From Clostridia bacterium (lineage in GTDB: Bacteria; Bacillota; Clostridia; Christensenellales; Borkfalkiaceae): a DNA stretch of 6,180 bases. The notes beneath the pieces are model-generated. The model searched no databases, was not told the DNA's origin, and was given only the letters and a program-made list of their open reading frames with translations. The position numbers and the translations under genes are program-made. The stretch spans positions 1 through 6,180 of the forward strand of contig JAFZXG010000155.1 in assembly GCA_017616925.1 (NCBI GenBank), in the 5' to 3' direction. Of this stretch, positions 1 to 6,180 are shown in pieces (within the stretch, counting starts at the first letter, position 1; each line of letters begins with the position of its first letter).

Positions 1-221
1 AGGACACGCCCCTTCCCGCCGCCGTGATACAAAAGGCGGAAGCCTATTTAAAAGAAAAAGCCGTGGAACTTATCGAAAAATCCAAGGCTACGGGTTGTGA
101 TTTTTTGAAACTCAACAAAATATTATACCGCAGGTTCAACGAAAAATACGGCGAATATAAAGACAGTCTGCTGACCGAAATGAAATATAGGATCGAGATC
201 GAAGTTAAAGGACAAAGTTAA
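1..221 (+). CDS. C-terminal end of a probable Ger(x)C-family spore germination protein (5' partial)
   Basis: The open frame enters from the left edge (first complete codon at 3) and ends at TAA 219-221, giving 72 visible residues. A GTG at 24 is in frame, but the frame is open upstream of it and has no ribosome-binding site there, so this is the tail of a longer gene. The tail is lysine- and glutamate-rich: an amphipathic helix (AEAYLKEKAVELIEKSKATG), then a DFLKLNKILYRRF segment, then a short beta-like end (YRIEIEVKG). This order resembles the C-terminal domain of Ger(x)C lipoproteins (GerAC type), which pair with GerA and GerB receptor subunits in the spore inner membrane and usually end in helix, 'D-I-F-G-F', and a strand ending in G. 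The usual tryptophan of the family is not visible. The assignment is pattern-based on a short fragment; an unrelated charged protein is possible. It converges on lplA and the stop codons overlap. Confidence 0.5.
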   Translation, partial: DTPLPAAVIQKAEAYLKEKAVELIEKSKATGCDFLKLNKILYRRFNEKYGEYKDSLLTEMKYRIEIEVKGQS

Positions 222-1186
222 GAAAACAGTCTTCTTACTATCTCTTCGCCGTCCGCACCCGCGATGTATTCGGAAACGTCCGCAAACGCCGACGATAACG
301 CGGAACGGGAAAACGGAATACCAGCGAGTTTTTGCGAAAACTCTTCCGAGTCCTTATACGAAAAGAAGTCGCCCCTTATCTCCGCGTGAGATATAAGTCC
401 CTTTTCTACGTCGAAATAGAGTTCGAACACGCCGAACGGGAACTTGTCGCAAAAAGAGTTCGCACCCTTTGGAGAAGTGCCTATATTCCACGCGAAAGTC
501 GAATATTTTTCTCTTACGAGTTCGTTTATACGCTTTATATCTCCCGCCGTGAACTCGTAACGCGGCAGATCTTTACCGAGAAAAGCGATAAGCCCGCTTT
601 CAAACTTTTCCGCGGAAATATCGGTGTATTCGGAAACGTTCGCTACTCTCGCGCGCACAGACTTTATGCCCTTGCTTTCGGTCTTATATCTGTTGGGTTT
701 AAGCACGGCGGAAAGCGTTTCCATATCGGTCTTAAAAAGGATCGTGCCGTGGTGCAGCACTTTATCTTTATAAAAGGTCTCGGCGTTGCCCGATATCTTC
801 TTTCCGTCCACCGTTATATCGTTGCGCCCCGAAAATTCGGCTTTTACGCCTATACTATTCAGATAATCTATAACGGGCGCGGTAAATTCGCGGTAAAAAT
901 CCGAATTTTCCTTATTTTCCGCGATCACGGTAAAGCACAGATTATTTAAGTCATGGTAAACCGCACCCCCGCCGGTTAAACGGCGGACGATCTTTACGTT
1001 AAGCCTTTCGGTCTCGCCCATATTCACTTCCGCGATAGTGTTCTGGTTTACCCCGACTATGACCGCAGGCGAATTTTTCCAGACGTAAATATAGCACCCG
1101 CCTTTTTCTTTAAGGAGATACTCTTCGGAAGCGATATTGAAATACGGATCGTGACAGTCGTGATAAATAAAAGAAAATTCGCTCAT
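218..1186 (-). CDS. lplA: Lipoate-protein ligase A
   Basis: This 322-residue cytoplasmic enzyme activates free lipoate with ATP to lipoyl-AMP and transfers it to the lysine of lipoyl domains, here most likely that of the E2 encoded upstream. The N-terminal catalytic domain (about 1-185) carries the family signatures: DPYFNIASEE near residue 13, the lipoate-binding loop RRLTGGGAVYHD at 68-79, GRND at 120-123, KKISGNA at 129-135 with K130 aligning with the catalytic lysine of E. coli LplA, HHGTIL at 145-150 and SKGIKSVRARVANV at 171-184. The C-terminal accessory domain (about 195-322) is present, including KYSTFAWNIGTSPK and the conserved GDFF at 272-275, so it is a full-length two-domain ligase rather than a short LipB- or LipL-like protein. 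The ATG at 1186 fits the usual N-terminus of the family. It is the last gene of the operon, 51 bases after E1, with a strong hairpin in its leader. Its stop overlaps that of the convergent plus-strand gene. Confidence 0.95.
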   Translation of the reverse strand: MSEFSFIYHDCHDPYFNIASEEYLLKEKGGCYIYVWKNSPAVIVGVNQNTIAEVNMGETERLNVKIVRRLTGGGAVYHDLNNLCFTVIAENKENSDFYREFTAPVIDYLNSIGVKAEFSGRNDITVDGKKISGNAETFYKDKVLHHGTILFKTDMETLSAVLKPNRYKTESKGIKSVRARVANVSEYTDISAEKFESGLIAFLGKDLPRYEFTAGDIKRINELVREKYSTFAWNIGTSPKGANSFCDKFPFGVFELYFDVEKGLISHAEIRGDFFSYKDSEEFSQKLAGIPFSRSALSSAFADVSEYIAGADGEEIVRRLFS

Positions 1187-1193
1187 AATTTAT

Positions 1194-1235
1194 TTCGGGC
1201 GGCAAAGATAACTTTGCCGCCCGAATCCTTTTTTT
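1194..1235 (+). terminator. Perfect 14-bp hairpin followed by T7: intrinsic-terminator-like, reading on the plus strand
   Basis: Arms TTCGGGCGGCAAAG (1194-1207) and CTTTGCCGCCCGAA (1212-1225) are exact reverse complements around the loop ATAA (1208-1211). On the plus strand the stem is followed by TCC and then seven T residues (1229-1235), the layout of a Rho-independent terminator apart from the 3-base offset. No plus-strand gene ends just upstream; the nearest plus-strand stop is at 221. It would therefore stop antisense transcription coming through lplA before it enters E1. On the minus strand the stem is preceded by A7 and followed by ATAAATT and the lplA ATG, which lacks a U-run, so strong termination of the operon is not expected, although partial attenuation before lplA is possible. 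Confidence 0.5.
1226..1235 (-). promoter_or_regulatory. Candidate lplA ribosome-binding site located upstream of the leader hairpin
   Basis: The minus strand reads AAAAAAAGGA here, directly before the 14-bp stem. Between the stem and the lplA ATG there are only seven bases (ATAAATT), with no purine-rich site. AAGGA (1230-1226) is thus the only plausible Shine-Dalgarno match in the gap. It lies 39 bases from the ATG linearly, but 7 bases away if the 32-base hairpin is folded out. That compares with spacers of 8 and 9 bases after AAGGAG for the lpdA and E1 genes of the same operon. Use of this site is inferred; translation could instead rely on coupling to E1 or on SD-independent initiation. 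Confidence 0.4.
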
Positions 1236-1237
1236 AC

Positions 1238-3703
1238 TTAAACGCCTTTCTTGGCTCTTCTCATGATCTCGGCGTCGGACGTATCTGTGTTAGATACGTG
1301 ATCTTTTAACGGCAGGATCTTGTCGTTGATATAATCGACGATCCAACTTGCCTGCGGGAAGAATTCTTCTTCGAACTCGTGCGGCGGGGTTATCCAGTTT
1401 CTCGCGCCGCATACGACGGGCGGAGCGTCCAGATAATCGAAGCAGAGCGAAGTGATATTCGCCGCAAAGTCGTTAAGGATCGATCCCCTTGCGCAAGCGT
1501 CGGAAGCAAGAATAATCCTGCCCGTCTTCTTGACACTCTCGACCACCTTTTCGTAGTTGAAGGGAACTATGCTTCTGGCGTCGATAACTTCGGCTTCGAT
1601 ACCGTATTTTTCGGAAAGGATCTTCGCCGCTTCCATCGCCTTATAAAGCGTCGCGCCGATCGTCAATATCGTGACGTCGCTACCTACTCTCTTTATATCG
1701 GGTTCGCCCAAGGGTATCTCGTAGTAGCCTTCGGGAACGCCTTCCTTATGGAACTCTTCGCCCTTGCCGTAAATTCTCTGACTCTCGAACACGATAACGG
1801 GATCGGTGCCGTTCAACGCGGCGTTCATAAGTCCCTTCGCGTCGTAAGGCGTCGCGGGGAATATTACTTTAAGCCCCGGAACGTGCGCGGGAAGCGCGAC
1901 CCAGTCCTGCGAGTGCTGCGCGCCGTATTTACTGCCGACAGAAACTCTCAAAACTACGGGCATCTTTAAGATCCCCGACGACATTGCTTGCCACTTGGCG
2001 AGTTGGTTGAATATTTCGTCTCCCGCTCTGCCCATAAAGTCGGCGTACATAAGTTCTACGATAACTCTTCCGCCGCAGAGACCGTAGCCGACCGCGGACG
2101 AAACGATAGCCGCTTCGCTTATCGGGGAATTGAAAAGTCTGTGATATGGTAACGCTTCGGTAAGTCCTTTATAGACCGCGAACGCGCCGCCCCAGTCGCG
2201 TACGTCTTCGCCGTAGGAAGTAAGCGTGGGATCTTTATAGTATCTGTCAATGATCGCTTCAAAGAGACCGTCGCGGATATTGAAACTCTTCATATCGGAG
2301 ATCTTGTTGCCGTTTTCGTCGAACGCGTAACGCGATTTGCCCGCGATCTGTTTGACTCTTGGGTTCTCCGCCATAGGCATTTTGACGTCAACGGGACGGT
2401 CTTCCATCTTTTCGACCGCGCCGTTAGAGAACATAAGGTTTTCGATATAGTAGGGATCTTTCTTGAAATCGTGATAAGGCGATTCGACGGGATCCGCCGC
2501 AAGTTTGCAGAGTTTAAGCATACGCTCGGAAATACTCGAAAGTATTTCGTCGAACTTGCCGTCGGTCTCGACCTTCGCGTCGACGAGTGCCTTTCTGTAA
2601 GTGATAAGCGGATCGTACTCTTTCCAAGCGTCCACTTCTTCCTGCGTACGATAACTCATAGCGTCGGAAGGCGAGTGTCCGCCGAAACGGTAAGTCACCA
2701 CGTCAAGCATTGCGGGACCTTTGCCTTCTAATAAAAGTTTCTTCTTTCTTCCCACAGCGTCGATAACCGCAAGCGGATTGAATCCGTCCACTCTTTCCGC
2801 GTACATCTGCGAAGGCGTTACGCCCGCGCCGAGTCTCGCCAAGAAGTCGTAAGCCATAGTCTCGCCTCTGGTCTGTCCGCCCATACCGTAGTCGTTGTTG
2901 AAGAAGTTGAAAAGGATCGGAAGTCCGCCTTTCTTTTCCCAAAGCGTTCTGAACTGATCCATCGCCGCGAAGTTCATGGATTCGTAAACGACGCCGCAAC
3001 CTACCGCGCCGTCGCCGACGTTGGAAATAACGATACCTTTTTTATCGTTTATCTTTTTATAGAGTGCCGCGCCGAGCGCAACGGGTGCCGCGCCGCCGAC
3101 TATCGCGTTGTTGGGGTAAATTCCGAAAGGCAGGAAGAAAACGTGCATGGAGCCGCCCATACCTCTGTGGAAACCCGTTCTTCTCGCGAATATTTCGCTC
3201 ATAAATCCGTAGAGAAGGAAATCTACCGCAAGGTCTTTTACCTTCCCGCTCTTGTTGAGTTTTTCCACGGGCGCGAGAGTTTCGCCGCCCATAAAGTTCT
3301 TCATTATCGAATACAATTCGTCGTCCGACAGTTTGTTGATGGACGCGAGTCCCCTTGCTAAAACTTCGCTGTGCGAACGGTGAGAACCGAAAGTCATATC
3401 GTCGAGATCGAGATTGTAAGCCTGACCGACTGCGGCGGCTTCCTGCCCCATCGAAAGATGCGCGGGACCGGGATAAGAGTGCTTAAAGCCCTGATATTCG
3501 CCCTTTATCTTGATGGAGTTGATCATACTTTCAAACTCGCGGAGTACCGCGATATCGTTGAAAATACGCACGAAGTCGGCTTTAGTGAAGTTCTTTTTCT
3601 CGTCGGCTATCGTTTTGTTGTACTGGTTGACGGGTATATCTTCAAAGGATATCTTACCGCTTGCCCTTAGTTCCTTGGGGTCAACGAACAGTTGCTTTGA
3701 CAT
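1238..3703 (-). CDS. Fused alpha+beta E1 subunit of a 2-oxoacid (pyruvate/branched-chain/acetoin-type) dehydrogenase complex
   Basis: This 821-residue protein joins in one chain the E1 alpha and beta subunits, which in most bacterial alpha2beta2 E1 enzymes are separate. It should decarboxylate the 2-oxo substrate on thiamine diphosphate and reductively acylate the E2 lipoyl group. The alpha half (about 40-400) has GSHRSHSEVLARG at 106-118, HRGMGGSMH at 179-187, the diphosphate/metal-binding motif starting at GDG 230-232 and ending at NN 269-270, and the flexible-loop sequence RFGGHSPSDAMSYR at 339-352. A linker of about 60 residues follows. The beta half (about 472-795) has SYGEDV at 496-501 with E499 in the place of the ThDP-activating glutamate, SPISEAAIVSSAVGYGL at 526-542, AQHSQD at 595-600, PGLKVIFPATPYDAKGL at 609-625, and a transketolase C-terminal domain from about 672. 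The tail (795-821) is charged. The ATG is preceded by AAGGAG at a 9-base spacing. Substrate specificity cannot be read from the sequence. Confidence 0.9.
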   Translation of the reverse strand: MSKQLFVDPKELRASGKISFEDIPVNQYNKTIADEKKNFTKADFVRIFNDIAVLREFESMINSIKIKGEYQGFKHSYPGPAHLSMGQEAAAVGQAYNLDLDDMTFGSHRSHSEVLARGLASINKLSDDELYSIMKNFMGGETLAPVEKLNKSGKVKDLAVDFLLYGFMSEIFARRTGFHRGMGGSMHVFFLPFGIYPNNAIVGGAAPVALGAALYKKINDKKGIVISNVGDGAVGCGVVYESMNFAAMDQFRTLWEKKGGLPILFNFFNNDYGMGGQTRGETMAYDFLARLGAGVTPSQMYAERVDGFNPLAVIDAVGRKKKLLLEGKGPAMLDVVTYRFGGHSPSDAMSYRTQEEVDAWKEYDPLITYRKALVDAKVETDGKFDEILSSISERMLKLCKLAADPVESPYHDFKKDPYYIENLMFSNGAVEKMEDRPVDVKMPMAENPRVKQIAGKSRYAFDENGNKISDMKSFNIRDGLFEAIIDRYYKDPTLTSYGEDVRDWGGAFAVYKGLTEALPYHRLFNSPISEAAIVSSAVGYGLCGGRVIVELMYADFMGRAGDEIFNQLAKWQAMSSGILKMPVVLRVSVGSKYGAQHSQDWVALPAHVPGLKVIFPATPYDAKGLMNAALNGTDPVIVFESQRIYGKGEEFHKEGVPEGYYEIPLGEPDIKRVGSDVTILTIGATLYKAMEAAKILSEKYGIEAEVIDARSIVPFNYEKVVESVKKTGRIILASDACARGSILNDFAANITSLCFDYLDAPPVVCGARNWITPPHEFEEEFFPQASWIVDYINDKILPLKDHVSNTDTSDAEIMRRAKKGV

Positions 3704-3712
3704 ATTGTTTAT

Positions 3713-3718
3713 CTCCTT
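3713..3718 (-). promoter_or_regulatory. Ribosome-binding site of the fused E1 gene
   Basis: The minus strand reads AAGGAG followed by the 9-base spacer ATAAACAAT and the ATG at 3703. This fixes the E1 start. The 30-base gap between lpdA and E1 is A/T-rich and holds no hairpin, so the two genes are probably co-transcribed. Confidence 0.85.
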
Positions 3719-3733
3719 AAATATTTTTCTTTA

Positions 3734-5104
3734 TTAAATCTGCCAAACGGCTTCTCTTACTATTTCACACACGGTCGGGTGCGGGAATACGAGTTTCTTT
3801 ATATTCTCTATATCGACTTCTAAGTCTATCATAGCCGATACCGAAACGATAAATTCGCCCGCGTAAGAACCTATGATATGCGCGCCGATAAGAGTATTCG
3901 TCTTTTCGTTCACGACTAACTTGCAGATACCGTCGAGTTCGGTGTTTTCGGCGATATACCTTCCCGAATAAGTAAGGGGTATCGAAACGGTCTTGACCGA
4001 AAGTCCCTTCGCCTTCGCGCTCTCTTCGGTCTCGCCGACGGACGCGACTTCGGGGTTGGTGTAGATGACCGACGGGATAACGTTGTATCTCATACGGTCC
4101 TTTTTGCCCGTCATATTATTCACCGCGACTTCCGCTTCTCTGTAAGCGGTATGCGCCAGCATGACTTTGCCGTTGACGTCCCCCGCCGCGTAGACGTTCG
4201 CGACGTTAGTCTTCATCTCATCGTCGGTAACTATCGCGCCGCGCTCTAAATTGACGCCGATATTCTCTAAGCCGAATCCCTGCGTAACAGCACGTCTTCC
4301 GATGGATAAAAGTATCTTGTCCGCGGAGACCTTTTCGGACTTGCCGTTTCTCTCGAATATCACGCCGTCCTTTTCGATCCCCGTGACCTTGCAGCCGAGA
4401 TTGAATACGACGCCCTTTGCGGCAAGCCTTTTCTGCAGAATAGACGAAAGTTCCTTTTCGGTAGGTCCCGCGATCTTGTCAAGCATTTCGACGACGGTCA
4501 CTTTACTGCCGACGGACGAGAAATAACTCGCCATCTCTAAGCCTATAACGCCGCCGCCTATAACTACGAGTTCCTTGGGGATCTCGGTGAGATCCAAAAT
4601 CTCGCGGTTAGTAAGCACCACGCCCGCGGCAAGATTTTCCTTTAGGCCGGGGATGGGCGGAACTACGGGCATCGAACCCGTGGCGATAAGAAGGCGTTTT
4701 GCGGTAAAGGTCTCTTCCCCCGCCTTAACGGTGAAACCTTCCGCACTCTTACCTTCGATAAAGGCTTCGGCGTTCTTTATAGTAACCTTATTCTTTTTAA
4801 GCCCCGCTTTGACGCCCGAAACCAGCATTTTCACCACGCCGTTCTTTCTTTCGACCACGAATTTCTGATCGACGGTGGCTTTTCCGCTTACCTTCACGCC
4901 GTAATTCGCGGCATGGTTAGCATAGTCGGCGACCTTCGCGGAATTAAGGAAGGTCTTACTCGGAACGCAGCCTTCGTTTAAGCACACGCCGCCGAATTCC
5001 CTTTTCTCGATAACGAGAGTCTTAAGCCCCGCTTTTCCCGCGCGTTCCGCGCCGAGATAACCCGCAGGGCCGCCGCCTATTACTATTAAATCAAAAGTTT
5101 CCAT
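3734..5104 (-). CDS. lpdA: Dihydrolipoamide dehydrogenase (E3)
   Basis: This 456-residue flavoprotein reoxidises the dihydrolipoyl group of E2 and passes electrons through FAD and a disulfide to NAD+. The FAD-binding motif VIGGGPAGYLGAE lies at 8-20. The redox-active disulfide is C41/C46 in GGVCLNEGCVPSK (38-50). The NAD-binding Rossmann motif VVIGGGVIGLEMASYF is at 180-195, and the second FAD motif VYAAGDV at 304-310. The dimerisation domain (about 340-456) includes PSVIYTNPEVASVG and ends with the catalytic HPTVCE, H442 and E447 forming the His-Glu pair of the partner active site. The more common HxHPT is FPHPT here (F440), a substitution away from the catalytic histidine. The length is that of a plain E3 without an N-terminal lipoyl domain. 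It starts 49 bases after the E2 stop and ends 30 bases before E1, so it is dedicated to this complex. All catalytic residues are present. Confidence 0.96.
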   Translation of the reverse strand: METFDLIVIGGGPAGYLGAERAGKAGLKTLVIEKREFGGVCLNEGCVPSKTFLNSAKVADYANHAANYGVKVSGKATVDQKFVVERKNGVVKMLVSGVKAGLKKNKVTIKNAEAFIEGKSAEGFTVKAGEETFTAKRLLIATGSMPVVPPIPGLKENLAAGVVLTNREILDLTEIPKELVVIGGGVIGLEMASYFSSVGSKVTVVEMLDKIAGPTEKELSSILQKRLAAKGVVFNLGCKVTGIEKDGVIFERNGKSEKVSADKILLSIGRRAVTQGFGLENIGVNLERGAIVTDDEMKTNVANVYAAGDVNGKVMLAHTAYREAEVAVNNMTGKKDRMRYNVIPSVIYTNPEVASVGETEESAKAKGLSVKTVSIPLTYSGRYIAENTELDGICKLVVNEKTNTLIGAHIIGSYAGEFIVSVSAMIDLEVDIENIKKLVFPHPTVCEIVREAVWQI

Positions 5105-5112
5105 ATATTCGT

Positions 5113-5118
5113 CTCCTT
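5113..5118 (-). promoter_or_regulatory. Ribosome-binding site of lpdA
   Basis: The minus strand has AAGGAG, preceded by an A-run, then an 8-base spacer (ACGAATAT) to the ATG at 5104. It sets the lpdA start, which also agrees with the usual E3 N-terminus just before the FAD motif. The 49-base E2-lpdA gap shows no strong inverted repeat. Confidence 0.85.
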
Positions 5119-5153
5119 TTTTGTTGCGATTACTTATCGTCTTGCGACCTTAA

Positions 5154-6180
5154 TTATAATCCCTTTTCGTCGGTGATCAGGTTGAAACTGAAATTCTCAA
5201 GGTAGTCTTTGAGTTCCTTTAAGAATCTCGACGCGGGCGCGCCGTCAAGCGCGCGGTGATCGTAAGTAAGCGACAGGTTCATTGCGGTATAGGGAACGAT
5301 CTCCCCGTTCGCGCCGAGTTTTATCTTGGTTTCCATAGTGTTTACGCCGAGTATTCCCGTTTGCGGCGGGTTGATGACGGGCGTGAAACTTTCGATCCCG
5401 AACGTTCCTATGTTGCTGACCGTAAAACTGCCGCCCGTTAAGAATTCGGGAGAAAGTTTCCCGTCGATAGCGTCGGTAGAGAGTTTTTTACTCTTTACCG
5501 CGAGTTCCGATAAACTCATGGTGTCCGCGCCGAAAAGCGTTGGAACTAAAAGTCCTTTGGGCGTGTCGGTGGCGATCCCCACGTTCGCGTGCGCGAAATA
5601 TCTCATCGTGTCGCCGTTAATTAAATTCGCGTTGAGATCTTTATGATTTTTAAGCACTCTCGATACCGCGAAAACGATTATATTGTTTACGGTGATATTC
5701 GGAAGTTTCAACTTTTCGGCGTTGTCTTTAAGATACTTTCTGAACGCCGTGATATTCGTGCAGTCGAAGGAAATGTTGTGCGTAAGCTGCGCCATCGTGG
5801 AAAGCGAAAGTATCATATTCTTCGCGATGACTTTTCTTATGTTGGGCATCTTCTCGTCGGTGAACGCTTTCAGGTCCGCGGGCTGTTTTACTTCTTCCTT
5901 TACCGCCGCGATCTCTACCGCCGCCTTGGGATTTACACTCGCTTCCCTTACGTCCCTTTCGATTATTCTGCCGTTCGGTCCCGTGCCTACCGCGCTACTT
6001 AACGCGACGCCGAGTTTACCCGCCAGATTCTTTGCCCTCGGCGACGCGAAGATCTTTCCGTCTTCTCTCGCCGCGGCTGTTTGCTGCGGTTTGTCCGCTT
6101 TTACTTCGGCGACTGCTTCCGCTTTTACTTCCTGCGCTTTCGGCGCGGCGGCGTTCGGGGATAACGCGCTTGCGTCTACC
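5154..6180 (-). CDS. Dihydrolipoamide acyltransferase (E2), partial: linker, subunit-binding domain and catalytic core
   Basis: The frame is open to the right edge (first complete codon 6177-6179), giving the last 341 residues of E2, the core that transfers the acyl group from lipoate to CoA. The ATG at 5849 is internal, because conserved domain sequence continues upstream of it. In protein order there is an Ala/Lys/Glu/Val-rich flexible linker (6179-6057). Next is a peripheral subunit-binding domain (about 6056-5949: KIFASPRAKNLAGKLGV, then GTGPNGRIIERDV), which holds E3 and/or E1. A second linker runs 5948-5850. The catalytic domain (5849 to about 5160) begins MPNIRKVIAKNM and contains NVGIATDTPKGLLVPT, SNIGTFGIESFTPVINPPQ and the active-site motif DHRALDG at 5261-5241, with the catalytic histidine at 5258-5256. 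The lipoyl domain(s) and start codon lie beyond the window. Acetyl, branched-chain and acetoin-type E2 proteins share this layout, so the acyl substrate is not assigned. Confidence 0.93.
   Translation of the reverse strand, partial: VDASALSPNAAAPKAQEVKAEAVAEVKADKPQQTAAAREDGKIFASPRAKNLAGKLGVALSSAVGTGPNGRIIERDVREASVNPKAAVEIAAVKEEVKQPADLKAFTDEKMPNIRKVIAKNMILSLSTMAQLTHNISFDCTNITAFRKYLKDNAEKLKLPNITVNNIIVFAVSRVLKNHKDLNANLINGDTMRYFAHANVGIATDTPKGLLVPTLFGADTMSLSELAVKSKKLSTDAIDGKLSPEFLTGGSFTVSNIGTFGIESFTPVINPPQTGILGVNTMETKIKLGANGEIVPYTAMNLSLTYDHRALDGAPASRFLKELKDYLENFSFNLITDEKGL

Noticed and set aside
332..949. A 205-codon plus-strand open frame opposite lplA
   Set aside because: It is fully antisense to a well-conserved lplA, its translation is rich in Arg, Phe and Tyr with no recognisable motif, and no ribosome-binding site precedes it. 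It is a shadow of lplA codon bias.
1379..1969. A 196-codon plus-strand open frame opposite the E1 beta half, and similar ones at 2471-2731, 3143-3361, 3371-3670 and 3510-3737
   Set aside because: All are antisense to strongly conserved E1 coding sequence, with no plausible start signals or domain signatures.
2290..2999. Minus-strand frames at 2290-2502 and 2703-2999 inside E1, which could suggest a frameshift or split gene
   Set aside because: The E1 frame is continuous across the region with all expected motifs. These are out-of-frame Arg-rich shadows.
4251..4868. Plus-strand open frames opposite lpdA
   Set aside because: They are Ser/Thr/Pro-rich, low-complexity translations antisense to intact lpdA, with no start signal.
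5122..5147. Two TTGCGA copies in the E2-lpdA gap as a possible operator or repeat
   Set aside because: Two six-base direct copies in a short gap are weak evidence, and there is no inverted symmetry of useful length or promoter beside them.
5847..5849. ATG at 5849 as the start of a short, core-only acyltransferase
   Set aside because: The frame upstream encodes an uninterrupted subunit-binding domain and linkers to the window edge, and no ribosome-binding site precedes this ATG. The gene is a normal E2 cut by the window.
5256..6002. Plus-strand open frames opposite E2
   Set aside because: They are antisense to conserved E2 core and subunit-binding domain, and no family is recognisable.
1..6180. 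CRISPR array, insertion sequence, tRNA, riboswitch or a defence system
   Set aside because: I saw no regularly spaced repeats, transposase motifs, cloverleaf-like segments or long untranslated leaders. The window is almost fully occupied by metabolic genes, so a wholly new system is not supported here.

Overview
The window reads as a stretch of chromosome from a Gram-positive, probably spore-forming bacterium of the Clostridia type. Supports are the strong AAGGAG ribosome-binding sites, the compact same-strand operon, and a protein tail at the left edge that resembles the C-terminus of Ger(x)C-type spore germination proteins. This placement is inference; there is no rRNA or other firm taxonomic marker.

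Nearly all of the window (positions 218 to 6180) is one operon on the minus strand. In transcription order it encodes a dihydrolipoamide acyltransferase E2 (6180 to 5154, N-terminus outside the window), dihydrolipoamide dehydrogenase E3 (5104 to 3734), a single-chain fused alpha+beta E1 decarboxylase (3703 to 1238) and lipoate-protein ligase LplA (1186 to 218). Gaps are 49, 30 and 51 bases with no obvious internal promoter. At the left edge (1 to 221) the end of a plus-strand gene converges on lplA, and the two stop codons overlap in a shared TTAA.

The genes make one functional unit. E1 decarboxylates a 2-oxoacid (or cleaves acetoin) on thiamine diphosphate and reductively acylates the lipoyl arm of E2. 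E2 passes the acyl group to CoA, E3 reoxidises the lipoyl group with NAD+, and LplA attaches lipoate to the E2 lipoyl domain. The substrate (pyruvate, branched-chain 2-oxoacid or acetoin) cannot be fixed from this sequence.

The most unusual feature is the 51-base E1-lplA gap. It holds a perfect 14-bp inverted repeat with a 4-base loop. The only Shine-Dalgarno-like sequence for lplA lies on the far side of this hairpin, 39 bases from the ATG, and would be only 7 bases away if the hairpin is folded out. On the plus strand the same hairpin is followed by seven T residues, like an intrinsic terminator facing antisense to the operon. I saw no CRISPR array, tRNA, rRNA, insertion sequence or other mobile element.
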